A DNA stretch of 64,000 bases from NCBI RefSeq assembly GCF_017377395.1, contig NZ_CP061800.1, forward strand, positions 2,976,001-3,040,000, written 5' to 3'. Every line of letters starts with the position of its first letter. The stretch's first letter is position 1. Shown one piece after another: positions 16,739 through 29,300 of this stretch. Position numbers and translations under genes: made by a program. Under the pieces are notes generated by a model. The model was given only the letters and a program-made list of their open reading frames with translations. It made no database searches and was not told the DNA's origin. The stretch comes from Desulfonema magnum (GTDB lineage: Bacteria > Desulfobacterota > Desulfobacteria > Desulfobacterales > 4be13).

Positions 16739-18584
16739 GTGAATTAATTAGGAATCAGCGTCTCGGCCCCTTGTTTCTGTCCGAAGCTTAAAAACAACTA
16801 TGCAATGAATAATATTTCAGGCATGCAATCACACTCATTTTCATTTCTGCGCAGAAGGAATCATATCTTTAATATAGGTAGTGCATTGTCAACTTTGATT
16901 TTATGAGTTGCCACCTCTCCTCCCCCCTTTTGTAAAGGGGGCGGGGGATTTTTCAACCCCGTTTTTCAAACGTGAAAATGCAGTAGTAATAGTTTTTTGT
17001 CTGTTATTATAGACATTAAAGCGTTCTGTCAAGGCTTATGTACAGTGCTGAAAGCATGAATTTTTACCAAACAGTGAACTCAGTCGAACGGAAAGACAGA
17101 AAAAAAGTGTGTGCCCCATCTGTTACACATCCGAAAAAATTAGCCACAAAGACACAAATACACAAAGGAACCACGGAGAGACTTCGTGAAACTTTGTGCC
17201 TTCGTGGCAAAAAAAAACGGCCGGTTCCGCTTTTCACATATCCTGAAAAATCAGACACAAATACACAAAGGAACCACGGAGAGACTTCGTGAAACTTTGT
17301 GCCTTCGTGGCAAAAAAAGAGACTTAGTGAAACTTCGTGCCTTCGCGACTTCGTGGCAAAAAAACGGGTGTGTCCCGCCTTTCACACATAAAACCTGCCC
17401 TTGTGTAAAAGGCAGGACACACCCGAAAAAAAGTCTGAATCCGTGTCAGTCCGTGTCAATCTGTGGTTCAAAGGATGGGGGAGGAACTGTTTCATAAAGA
17501 ATTATATAATTTTATATAACTTCCTGTTTTTTAAAGATTTATTGATTTTCACACTTTAAAAAATAATTTCTTTAATTTCAATCAGTTATATTTTAAACAA
17601 ATTTCTGATTTTCAAAAAGTGTTCAAACTGCTGATACTGCATGTGCGATAAAAAATTAGGTTTTTAAAAATCAGACAGTTAGAAATTATTCCCCGTCCCC
17701 CGTGCTTGATTTTATTTTTATAACACACTTATTTTAAAAGAAAAAAAATTATATGAATTTTTCATAAATTTACCTGCCTGTAAATGAATAATTGTTGACA
17801 AAATAAATTCGATGATGATATTTGTCCTTTTCTATATTGCGAGTTAATAAGGACAAGTAATATGGAACTATTGATAATATCTTATTATAACTAATTAATT
17901 TTATCCATAAACAGACATCTGCAAAAACTCGGAATCTGAAAAACATTTTTCAGATTCCGAATCAGTGTGAATTTTGCCTTCGAAATCTGACCGATTTTGT
18001 AATTGACTTATTTAACTCTCAGTTTTTAATTAATAAAAAGGGATACAACGGGGTTGTTAACAACAGATGCTTTGCCATGAGACTGCACCACTTGAAAAGC
18101 TAAGTTTTTTTTAAAAAACTTAGCTTTTCATTGTCAATGGTTCGGATAGTTTTTATAACCTATTGTTTTTACAAAATTTAAAAATTTCAAGGTTGAAAAT
18201 TCGAATCCTTTAATTTCAATAGGTTACAGCTTTACACACGTCTGATTTGTGAAAACTGTCCGAACTATTGATTGTCAGGAGTTTATTTTTTTCATATCGC
18301 TTTTAAGAACTGCCGGAGTGCCGGACTTACAGTCTGGCGCTTCGGATAATCGTCGTAGCTGCCCTTTATGGAACAGGTGACGTTGAAACAAACCTGTCTA
18401 TGAGATAGTAAAATAGAAAAAGCTATATTGGTATGTAAGAAAAAAAAAGGTTTTGTGTATTATTAAAATCAAGGATTAAATAAAAGAACAGATAAGGGGA
18501 AGTAAACGTCGGATATTTTTTCGATATAATGCTTGCAGTATGAAATTGAAACGAAAGAGATATTGGCGGTTATAAATTTTTCAT
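16739..18584. other. 1.85-kb divergent intergenic region rich in repeats
   Basis: No credible gene. It separates the leftward natural-product cluster from the rightward surface-protein locus, so promoters for both should lie here. Contents: a 64-bp direct repeat (starts 17151 and 17254) built on cacaaaggaaccacggagag; a hairpin at 17365-17425 with arms cgggtgtgtcccgcct and ggcaggacacacccg; an AT-rich block at 17500-17900; and a palindrome at 18093-18130. Confidence 0.7.
18093..18130. repeat. Perfect 17-bp palindrome, possible terminator
   Basis: Arms tgaaaagctaagttttt (18093-18109) and aaaaacttagcttttca (18114-18130) are perfectly complementary around a 4-nt loop. Just downstream, imperfect arms caatggttcggatagttttt and gaaaactgtccgaactattg (about 18135-18274) form another inverted-repeat unit. 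No gene ends here on either strand, so this is more likely a palindromic element than a terminator. Confidence 0.45.
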
Positions 18585-20102
18585 ATGATGAAAAAGATGT
18601 ATGCGGAGTGGGTAATTTTAATGTGGGTTTCTCTTTTCATGCTTAATGGGTGTGTGAGTTTTTACCAGATGGATCTGAAAGGTCAGCGCCAGGTGAATTT
18701 GGCAAAAGACCTGGAACTGCTTCATCCCAAAGCAGAGGTTGCTGTGCCTGACCCGCTGACACTTGATCACGCAATAAAAATCGGGTTGCAAAACAACCTT
18801 GAGATGCGGATCAGCAGAATCATGGCGGAAATTTCAGATGACAATGCGCTGGCTGAAAAACTCAAAATGTTTCCCCAGCTTGACTTCCAGGGAAATGTTT
18901 CAGGAAGCAGTGCTTACAGTGCTGCTGATGAAGACAAAACCCGAATCACCGCAAGCCTTTCCCTGACATGGAATATCCTTGATTTTGGTCTTTCCTATAT
19001 CCGCTCCCGCCAGGCAGCCGTCCAAACGGAAATCCAGCGCATGGAACGTCTGCGACAGGCCCAGCTCCTGGCATTGGAGATTTCCTCAGCATATTGGCAG
19101 GCTGTTCTGGCTGAACAGTCCCTCGAACAGATCAGAACCCTTGAAGCTGAGGTGATGGATTACAAGAAAAAAGCGGAAGCATTGGTGTCTCAGAAACGCC
19201 TTGACCCCATTTCTTCCAAGGCGATTGAGAAAAAGATCGTGGAACTAGCCATCACCGCCAGCGATCTCCAGGCGGAAATTTCCGGCGCGAAAATAACATT
19301 GTGTGAGCTGATGGGACTGGGACCCGCGACCGAGTTTCATTTGGCAAAGGAAAAATTCGAGACATATCTTGAAAAAATGCCTGGGCCGGATTCCCTTGAT
19401 CCCCGTAAGCTGGAAATGATTTCTCTGAACAACCGGCCTGAATTTTTCGCCGCGGACCTTGAGATGCAGGTTCAGCAGGACGAAGCGTTGGCCGCATTGG
19501 TTTCCATGTTTCCCGGGATCCAATTTTATTTTTCGAATTATTACAACGCAGACAGTCACTATGTGAACAATTTCTGGGCCGCATGGGGATCGAGTCTGAC
19601 AAGCAGTCTGCTTTCCCTGCCGTCGCGTTATGTGCAGTGGCAGAGTCAGGGAAAATCCGTGGACAAGGTGAAACTCCAACGTCTGCTGCTGACAGCCGGT
19701 GTCATTGTCCAGGCGCATCTGGCATTGCATGAATATAAGGTCAAAGAGCGGCAGTTCAGGTTACACGAAGATTCTTTTTTAATTGCCGAAGACCTTCTTT
19801 TTATGAGCCGGGAACGCCATGAACTGGGGCTGCTTTCCAGCTGGGCCATGACCCAGCGGATGCTTGAAGATGTGGTGGCAAGACTGGCACGGGATCGGAA
19901 GATTATTGATCTGATCAATGCTTACAATACCCTGCTTGTGACCATGGGGCTGGATTACAACCGCTGGGGAGAGAATGTTCTTGAAATAGATGAGAACGGG
20001 CAGCCGGCAGATATTGAAGAAAGAGATATTGATATCCCGGGAGAAGAGAAAGATATGTTTACACCGCTCCCGGATTTGGTAAGTTCAATTTTAATTTCTT
20101 AA
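18585..20102 (+). CDS. TolC-like outer-membrane efflux lipoprotein
   Basis: 505 residues. The N-terminus is a lipoprotein signal (hydrophobic run ending LFMLNGC, lipid-anchored Cys23). The rest has the duplicated helical-barrel pattern of outer-membrane efflux proteins: DHAIKIGLQNNLEMRIS, LTWNILDFGLSYIRSRQA, an aligned second half from DPRKLEMISLNNRPEF, and LQRLLLTAGVIVQAHLAL. It should form the outer-membrane channel of a tripartite exporter. It sits 280 bp before the giant surface-protein gene on the same strand, and HlyD-like adaptors follow downstream, so it is probably that protein's exit channel. The ribosome site is weak, and ATG 18585 or 18588 may be used. Confidence 0.9.
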   Translation: MMKKMYAEWVILMWVSLFMLNGCVSFYQMDLKGQRQVNLAKDLELLHPKAEVAVPDPLTLDHAIKIGLQNNLEMRISRIMAEISDDNALAEKLKMFPQLDFQGNVSGSSAYSAADEDKTRITASLSLTWNILDFGLSYIRSRQAAVQTEIQRMERLRQAQLLALEISSAYWQAVLAEQSLEQIRTLEAEVMDYKKKAEALVSQKRLDPISSKAIEKKIVELAITASDLQAEISGAKITLCELMGLGPATEFHLAKEKFETYLEKMPGPDSLDPRKLEMISLNNRPEFFAADLEMQVQQDEALAALVSMFPGIQFYFSNYYNADSHYVNNFWAAWGSSLTSSLLSLPSRYVQWQSQGKSVDKVKLQRLLLTAGVIVQAHLALHEYKVKERQFRLHEDSFLIAEDLLFMSRERHELGLLSSWAMTQRMLEDVVARLARDRKIIDLINAYNTLLVTMGLDYNRWGENVLEIDENGQPADIEERDIDIPGEEKDMFTPLPDLVSSILIS

Positions 20103-20381
20103 TTACAAACAAAAAAAACAAATCACAAATTACAATACCAAATTATTTGGAAATTGGAAATTGGAGTTTGGAATTTATTTGAAATTTGGAAGTTGAAATA
20201 TAGAACTTGAAATTGCGATTTCTTATAATTTTTTTTTATTTAAGGGAATTTTGGGAAGTCATTAATTGGATATTGAGAGTTGAGAAGCCATGAGGAAAAT
20301 GTTTCTCAATTGTCAATATTCAATTAATGAGTAAACAGTTTAAAACTTTTTATATATATATTTAAGGTGAAGGAGGCGACA

Positions 20382-23300
20382 ATGTTTAATTTACGGAGAC
20401 TTGAAGACAGAATCGTTCTTGATGGCGCGGGAGCCCTCGAAGCCATTGACGAGATGCATGAACAAGAGGAACATGAGCTGCAAATGCGTTTTCACGCAAT
20501 GCAGGATCATAATGTGGATGATTGGGATTATGGCTTGGATATGGACGATCATCTGTATTTAACCGACGGACTCGATGTTGATGACGCGGCCGACGGCGGG
20601 GTTCATGTGCTGGTGATTTCTTCGGACATCGGCGATGCAGATGATTTGGCTGACGCTGCAAAAGACGATGTGCTTGTCGTCCGTTATGACGCCTCTGCCA
20701 CGAGTATGGAAGAATTGTCAGAAAAGATTCAGGAAAAACTGGGAGGGCAGAAAGCAGACAGTATTGCTTTTGCCGCGCATAACAGCGGGAGCGCCCAGAT
20801 GAATCTGATTGAGGGAGAAGCGGTTACTGCCGATTCTCTGGAAAACAGCGAGGATCAGCAGGCATTCTGGAAGGCTGTGGGGGAGTCACTTTCCGAGAAC
20901 GGACGGATTGATCTGCTGGCCTGTAATGTGTTGGAGAATCCTGATGACGGACTCGCACTTGTGTCCCGAATTGAGGATATTGCCGGAGCTAACGTGGCCG
21001 CCTCCGCGGACGCTACCGGAAACGATGCTTACGGCGGAGACTGGGTCCTTGAGAGTGACAATATTGATATTCGCGGTGATTATTTTGATGAGGGGAAGCT
21101 GGAGAAGTTTGACGGTGTGATGTCTGATCTGCCTCCGGAAGCAGGACCGAATTTCAGTCAGCTTTCTGTTATGCAGTATGCCACTGAGGGCGAAGAATTT
21201 GTCTTCACCATTCCCAAAGATGCCATTGTTGATCCTGAAGGAGATATGTGGGGATATTGGAGCTATGATTACCAGATGCCCGACTGGATGACTTTTGAGC
21301 AGGAAGGAATGACCTATAAGGGCACCCCGGAGGGTTACGATGATGTAAACAACGGGGACCCGAGTACGGTGACAATCATCGCATTGGATGGTGAGTTCAA
21401 CGCGTTTACCGCGGAGTTTCAGGTCACCGTAAATAACGTGAATGACTATCCGGTCGTGGATAACGCGATTGTCTCCCCCACCGATCCGATCCCCCAGGAT
21501 GCCGAAACCTGGGAATTTACCGTGTCTGCGGACACATTCAGTGATCCTGATAATAATCCTCTGACGCCCCAGGCAGGTCTGACTTATTCTCTTCAGGATA
21601 ATCCGTCATGGATGAGGGTTTCCACAAATGCGGATGGTTCCATAAAAATAGACAAAGATCCCAATGCGTCTATTCCCCAGGAAGATGTGAAAACCTGGGA
21701 GGTGAAGCTGGTTGCCACGGACAGCAGCGGGGCAGGAACTGCTGCTCTTTTTACGGTGACTGTGGAGGATGCAAATGAAGCGCCAGAAGCAAATCCTAAT
21801 GTACTCCTTGATCCCCCGGACGCTGTCGAAGGCCAGTCATGGTCTTATCAAATCCCTGAAGATGCATTTCTGGATCCCGAAGGTAAGGACTTGTGGGGAT
21901 ACTGGAGTTATGATTATCAGATGCCCGATGGGATGACTTTTGACCATGCAAGCAGCACTTACACATGGGATGACCCCAAGCTGCCGGCCGCTGGTGATTC
22001 CCATACGATAACCGTCATTGCACTGGATGACGGGTTTAAAGCTGCCACGGCTGAATTCTATCTCACGGTAAACGATATAAACAATCCGCCTGAAGTGGTC
22101 TCCCCTATTGCTGATATAATTGTTCCCCAGTTGGAGGAAACCACATTTGATATCACAGATAATTTCTTTGATCCGGATGGGGATGACCTTTCTTATTATG
22201 CGGAACTGACAGACCCTGATGGTAAGGTCACACATTTGGATAATGAAAATTACTGGATATATCTGGATCCTGCGGGAACATTTACCATTGATCCGGATAA
22301 GGTTCCTGACTACACCGAGACAACCATTACTGAAAGTCCCTGGACCGTTGAGGTGTGGGCTTATGATGAGAGTGAGTATGCCGAAAGTGATCGAATCTCC
22401 TTTGAAGTTACAGTAGAAGATCATAATGATGCACCGGAAGTGGGGGATGTTCCTCTTGAGACATGGTATATTACTCAGGGAGAGACTCTCCGATATACGA
22501 TCCCTGACGGGGCATTTGTGGATCCCGAGGGCAGGCCGCTGTGGGGATACTGGAGCTATGATTACCAGATGCCCGAAGGCATGACGCTTATAGATAGTAC
22601 TAATGGTATCTATGAGTTCACTCCTTCTCTGGATGATGATACCGGTATCATTGGCACCCATACGGTGACGGTGATTGCCTTGGATGATGAGTTTCAGGCT
22701 GTGACCGGAGAGTTTCAGGTGGTGGTGGCTGACAAACCTGACTTTGCGCCTGAAATCCATGAGATTGACGGGGATCACCTGACGTACACAGAACGGGCAG
22801 ACACAGCCCAGTTTGTTGACAGCGCGGGCGGGGATCCCATTGCTTATAATGTCCTTGACAGTGATTACAAAGTCCTGCTTACAGATGACAGCGCATCTGT
22901 GACGGATGTTGACAGCGATAACTTCGAAGGCGGCCAACTGATTGTTGAGATTCTTAATGCAGATGCGGAGGAAGACAAACTTGGGGTATTGCATGAAGGT
23001 GACGGAGGAGGCCAGATCGGAATTTTTTCCGATGAGTTTGTCACTTATGATGGTGAGCAGATCGCTTCTGTGACAGGGGTGGGAACAGGAACCCTGACGT
23101 TTAATCTCACAGCAGCGGCGGACACAGAGGCCGTGTCCGAGCTGATTCAGAATGTCACTTACTGGAATGCGGATACAGTATCCCCCACTGAAGGGGACCG
23201 CACCGTGAAATTTTCCATGACCGACGGTGACGGGAGTTCGGTAACTTCGAGTGAGCAGTCCATGACCCTCACCGTGGAAGCCGTGAACAGCCCGCCGGTT

Positions 23301-26300
23301 GTCGAAAACCTTGCTGAATTGGAAGCATGGGTAACACCATATCCCGAAAACAGCGGACCTTTCCCTGTCATTCCCGAAGGATTTGATTTTCAACTAACGG
23401 ACGACGCGGGTGAAGACGCCAACTGGAATGGCGGAAAAGTGGTGGTGGAGATTGAGGATGGGTTCCGTCATGATGACAGACTCTTTGTGGCTGATGGCGC
23501 TCCTGAGATTGGAAGTGAGAGCATTTCAACGTATAAGTCCACACTGACTCTGTATATCAATCAGGATGCGAATACTGATGAAGTGGAAAACTGGATAAAA
23601 AGCGTGATGTTCGAGGCTGATGACGAAATCGAGGGCTTTCGCAAGGTCACCATCACCATCACCGATCCTGGCGGGGCAGAAATAAAAATTGATCCCGGGT
23701 TTGACGTAAGCGCTACAAATGATCCGCCGGTTCTCGCGGGTATTGAGGGAGATACGCAGAGCTATTCAGAGAGATCTGATCCGGTGCTGCTTGAGTCCGG
23801 GGATGCGTCTGTGGCAGACGTGGACAGTCCTGATTTTGACGGCGGCTATCTGCGGGTTAAGATTACCAACGACAGTCTTGTTATTGGCGAAGACATGCTG
23901 AGTATCCGCAATGAGGGCAACCTCAGCGGAGAGATCAGTGTCAGCGGCAATGATATTTTTTATGGCGGCTCGCCTTTTGGAAGCTTTACCTATGCTGATG
24001 ACCAGGGCCTTTTGGAAGTCAACCTGCGTAATTATACAGCAGATACGGCTGCTGTATCTGCCCTGATTCATAATATCCAGTATGAAAATCTCAATACAGT
24101 TGACCCCACGGCCGGTGAGCGTAACATTGAGTTCCAGTTGAGCGACGGGGATCGTAATGACACTCCTCACAGTGCAACAAGCAATATCGAAACCCTGAAA
24201 GTAACCGTGGTTCCGGTGAACGACGCTCCGGTCATTGAAAATCTTGACGCGGCACTGACTTATGTCGAAGGCGGTGGGGATCTGATCCTTGAGCCGGATT
24301 CCAATGTCACGATCACTGATGTTGATTCCCCGAATTTCAGCGAGGGCAAGCTGACCCTTACGATTACCGGCGGAGATCCCGACGAAGATGTGCTGAAGAT
24401 CATAACGAGTGATGATATTTCATCAACGCCCTCCGGTATCACATATCAGGGAGAGGTGATCGCACCCTCCACGGTATTTGATCAGGACGCGGGTGTGTTT
24501 GAATTTAACTTCAGCAGTGACAAGGCCACCCCTGAAGCTGTCGAAGCACTGATTGAGACCATCGCTTATAAAAACACAGACAGCGAGAACCCCACAACGG
24601 GAACCCGCACCATCGAGTTTAAGTTGGATGACGGCCATGGCGGAACCAGTGAGGGGTCTGTTGTCACGGTCACAGTGGGCGGCGACAATGATGCGCCGGT
24701 GATTGATAATGTCGAAGGCAGTGTCACTTACACTGAGTATGACAATTATGACTATGATTTAAATCAGTTATCCACAACAGGACATGAGCCGCTGTACAAC
24801 CTCCCGCTGGTGGCATTAACCGCTTCTGTCACGGATGTTGACAGTGATAATTTCGGCGGGGGCCGCCTGGAAGTTGAGATATTCAATAATCTTGAGTCAG
24901 ATGAGGATGTGCTGGCGGTTTCGGATTTGTATGGCCCGGCAGAGTACAGCAGACTCGGAGTTGACGACAGCGGGCAGGTCACTTACGGTTTTACGCCCAT
25001 CGGCGATGCAAACTATGAGGCAGACAGCGGTCTTTTAACCGTGACGCTGAATGATACCGCGGATACCACATCGGTTTCCAGGCTCATCCAGAGCATCACC
25101 TATGCCAACACCAACTCAGATAACCCTGTTGACTCGGACCGCAGTGTCCGGTTTACTTTGTGGGACGGTGACGGCGGATCTGCCGCGTATCAGTATGTGA
25201 CCGTGAATGTGGAACCGGTAAATGATGCGCCCATAATTCATGAGCTTCAGGACGACTCATCTGTATATACTGAAGATGGTGATCCTGTGCTTCTGGACCT
25301 GTCACCTCCGCTTGCATATGCTGAGGATGTGGATTCTCCGAATTTCAGCGGCGGACAGTTGATGGTTCAGGTCACGGATGCTGCTGTCAACACCGAGGAT
25401 ATGCTGGGCATTCGGACCGAAGGGGATATTTTTGCAGATGCTTCTGCTGTTTTATACGATGATACATTGATCGGCTGGCATAGCTATGATTCTGCGTCAG
25501 GTATGCTCACGGTGACTCTGAACGCGGACGCGGACGCGGGGGCAGTGTCCGCACTGATCCGGAACATTGAGTACTATAATTCTAACAGTGCGGATCCCAC
25601 CGAGGGAACCCGCACGGTTGAGTTCACCCTGACCGATGGCGACGGCGGCACAAGCGATGTAAGACAGACCTTCGTGACCGTGGGGGCTGATAATGACGCG
25701 CCCGTGATTCAGAATCTTGACGGCGACTTTCTGCCCTATGAGGAAACCGACGGTGCCATGGTCCTTGACCAGTCAACGCTCGCACTCGTGGTGGATGCGG
25801 ATGACGGCACCGCCCTGAGTTTCGAGGGCGGACATCTCACGGTTGAGATCACCGCAGGCGGAGACACGGCCGAGGATGTCCTTGGGATTGCCACGGCAAG
25901 TGACAGCGCGATTCAGGTTTTTGGCAACAAATTCGTCACTTATAACGACGATCAGATTGGTGTGGCAACATTTGACCCGGCCACTGGAAAGCTGGATATC
26001 GCCCTGGAATCCGGGGCTGATATTTCCAATGTCTCAGAACTGATTCAGAGCATCACTTATAATAACACAGATTCTTATGATCCCACCGACGGGGTGCGGA
26101 CCATCCGCTTTTCTTTGTCTGACAGCGCGGATGTGAGCAATGATTATTTTGTGACAGTGGATGTCAATTCTCCCAATGACGCACCGGTGATTGAGCATAT
26201 TGCCGGTGACACGGCTGTTTTTGTTGAGGATGCGGATCCTCTTGTGCTGGATGTGGATCCTACGGTCGCATTTGTCTCAGATGTGGATAATCCGAACTTT

Positions 26301-29300
26301 GACGGCGGATATCTGAAGATCAGCATTGATCCTTCGGATTTTCAGTCTTCCCAGGATGTGCTGGGGATTGCCAGCGCAGGGGATATCACTTATGATAACG
26401 GCATCAATGTGCTTTATAAGGGTGTCAATATCGGTACCACAGACCTGGCTGAGTCAGGAAGTGTGCTGAATGTGAGCCTGACTGGCGATGCCACACGGGA
26501 TGCCCTGTCTGCCCTGGTTCAGAGCATTACTTACCAGAATGTTGAAACCGGAAACCCCGTGGCAGGCGACCGCACCATCTCTTTTATGATGTCTGATGGC
26601 GAGGCAAGCAACAATACCAGCGCTATCTATGAGATGACGGTCACGGTTCAGGGAACCAATGATATGCCGCAGATCGCCAATCTTGACGGCGATGCAGCGA
26701 CGTTTACCGAAGATCAGGACACGGCCGGCGTGATCCTGGATGCAAATACAAATGCCCTGGTTTCAGATGCGGATCAGACTGATTTTGACGGCGGTCATCT
26801 GCTGGTTGAGATTACCGGCGGCGACACAAATGAAGATGTACTGGGGATTTCCGCAGGTTATGGCGCGTTGTCAATCGGAACCCAGACATTCGATAAGAGC
26901 TTGGGCGTGCTGGATATAGCACTCAATGCAGATGCGGATGCTTCGGATGTTTCCGTTCTGATTCAGAATATTATCTACAATAACTCCGATAGCGATAATC
27001 CCACACTGGGAGAACGAACTGTAAAATTCACTTTGTCTGATGGTGACGGGGCTACCAGCCCGGAATACCTCACCACGGTCACGGTGGAGGATACCAATGA
27101 TGCGCCGGTGCTTGCTGATGTCGAGGCCAGTGTCACATATACTGAGGGCGCGGCCGCCCTGGTGGTTGATTCCGCGGTGTCTTTGTCTGATGTGGATTCC
27201 CCGAACTTTGACGGCGGCGGTATCACGGTTGAAGTTATCGGGGGCGATCTGACTGAGGATGTTCTCGGTATTCAGAGCGCAGGCCCTATTGGTGTAGATG
27301 GAAATAATATTTCATACAATGGCACGCCCATTGCTACGTTTAACTATAATACGGGAATCCTGAATATTGATCTGCTCGGAGATGCCGCAGATACAGTCGC
27401 GGTGAAGTCCCTGATTGAGCATGTCACATATGAGAACTCAGATACTGACATGCCCACGGAGGGCAACCGGACGCTCCGGTTTGCCGTGTTTGACGGCGAT
27501 GGCGGCTCGAGCAGTTATAATTTCGCCACGGTCGGTGTGTGGGGCCTGAATGATCCCCCGGTGATCACAAATCTCAACGGCGATGCTGTCACGTTTAATG
27601 AGGGCAACGGTACCACAAGCAGTGCTGTGTTGCTGGATGTGAACGGTAATGCACTGGTGTCAGATGCTGACAGTACGGATTTTAACGGCGGTACGCTCAC
27701 GGTTACGGTGATGGGAGATGGTTCGCTTGAAGATATGCTGACCATCCGGAACGAGGGGGTACTTGACGGTCAGATCGGCTACAGCGCGGCAGACGGATCC
27801 ATTTCTTATGAAGGCGATCTGATTGGTACGGTTACAGCAAGCGGCAACAGTCTGACTGTCCAGTTCAACAGCGAGGATGCAGACCCTGAGGCTGTTTCCG
27901 CTCTGATTCAGAATATTCAGTTCTATAATTCAAATTCACTGAATCCGACTGAGGGAGATCGCACGGTCCGGTTCCAACTGGTGGACGGCGACGGCACTGC
28001 GTGGAACGGTCTGGGAGATGATTCCAGCGAATATAGTGACGTGCTTGTCACTGTGAACGATATGAATGATGCCCCGGTGATTCACGAACTCCAGGGCGAT
28101 AGTGTGGTGTACAGCGAGGGACAGGAATTTGTCCGGCTCGATGCTGTGGGTACTGCCGCATGGGTTGAAGACCTTGACAGTTCGAATTTTGACGGGGGCC
28201 GTCTGACCATTGAGATTGTTGGCGGTTATGAATCAGACGAAGATGTCCTGAAGCTTGTTGATAAGGATGGCGGCCTTGGTACGGGTGCCGGTCAGATCGG
28301 TGTTCACGGCAATGCGATCACATATGAGGGTGAGCAGATCGGGGCAGGGAGTTTTGATGCGGACACAGGGCTGTTTAATATCCTTCTTTATGATGATGCT
28401 GATACGGTTTCTGTTGGCGAACTGGTTCAGAGTATTACTTACACGAACACTGATACGATTCATCCCACTGCGGGACAACGTACCATCCGCTTTGCCCTGT
28501 ATGACGGCAATCTCAATAAGAGCGAAGATTATGATGTTACTGTGATGGTTCAGGATAAGAATGATGCGCCGGTGATTCATGAGATTACTGGCGATGTGCT
28601 GAACTACACTGAACAGTATAAGGCCACTGACGGCAGCATTGTTGGCGGCGGTGTGGCCCTGCTGGATCAGGTTCCCACCAGTGCTTTTGTCACAGATACG
28701 GACAGTGATGACTTTAACGGCGGCGGTCTGAGGGTTGAGATCGCTGGTGTCACTGGCACTGATTTTGATGTGACCGAGGAAGTCCTGAGTATTATGAATG
28801 TGGGCAATAATACCGGAGAAATCGGTTACAATGGTGGCGTGGTCACGTTTGAGGGAGATACTATCGGAACAGCGGCGTTTGTTCAGGATGTTGGAAACAG
28901 CATGGGCGTGCTGTCCATTGGCTTTAACTCTGCGGAGGCTGATACAGAGGCTGTGTCTGCCCTGCTTCGAAGCATCACTTATAATCATACAGATTCGGAT
29001 GCGCCCAGCGGTGGTGATCGAACCGTGCGGTTTGTCCTGTATGACGGAGACGGCGCATCAACAACCACATGGAAAGATTCAAGCGAAGCTGCAATTATGA
29101 CGGTGAAGGTCACGCCGGTGAATGAGTCACCTGAGATTCAGAACATTGGCGGCGACTATGTGGACTACAAAGAAAGCATTGTTTTAGACTCGGCTGTTTA
29201 TGGTGACACCCTTGCCGCCGGAGAGAGCAATGCGGCGAATCTTGACATCGGTGCCAATGCCTTTGTTACGGATGTTGACAGCACTGATTTTATTACAGGC

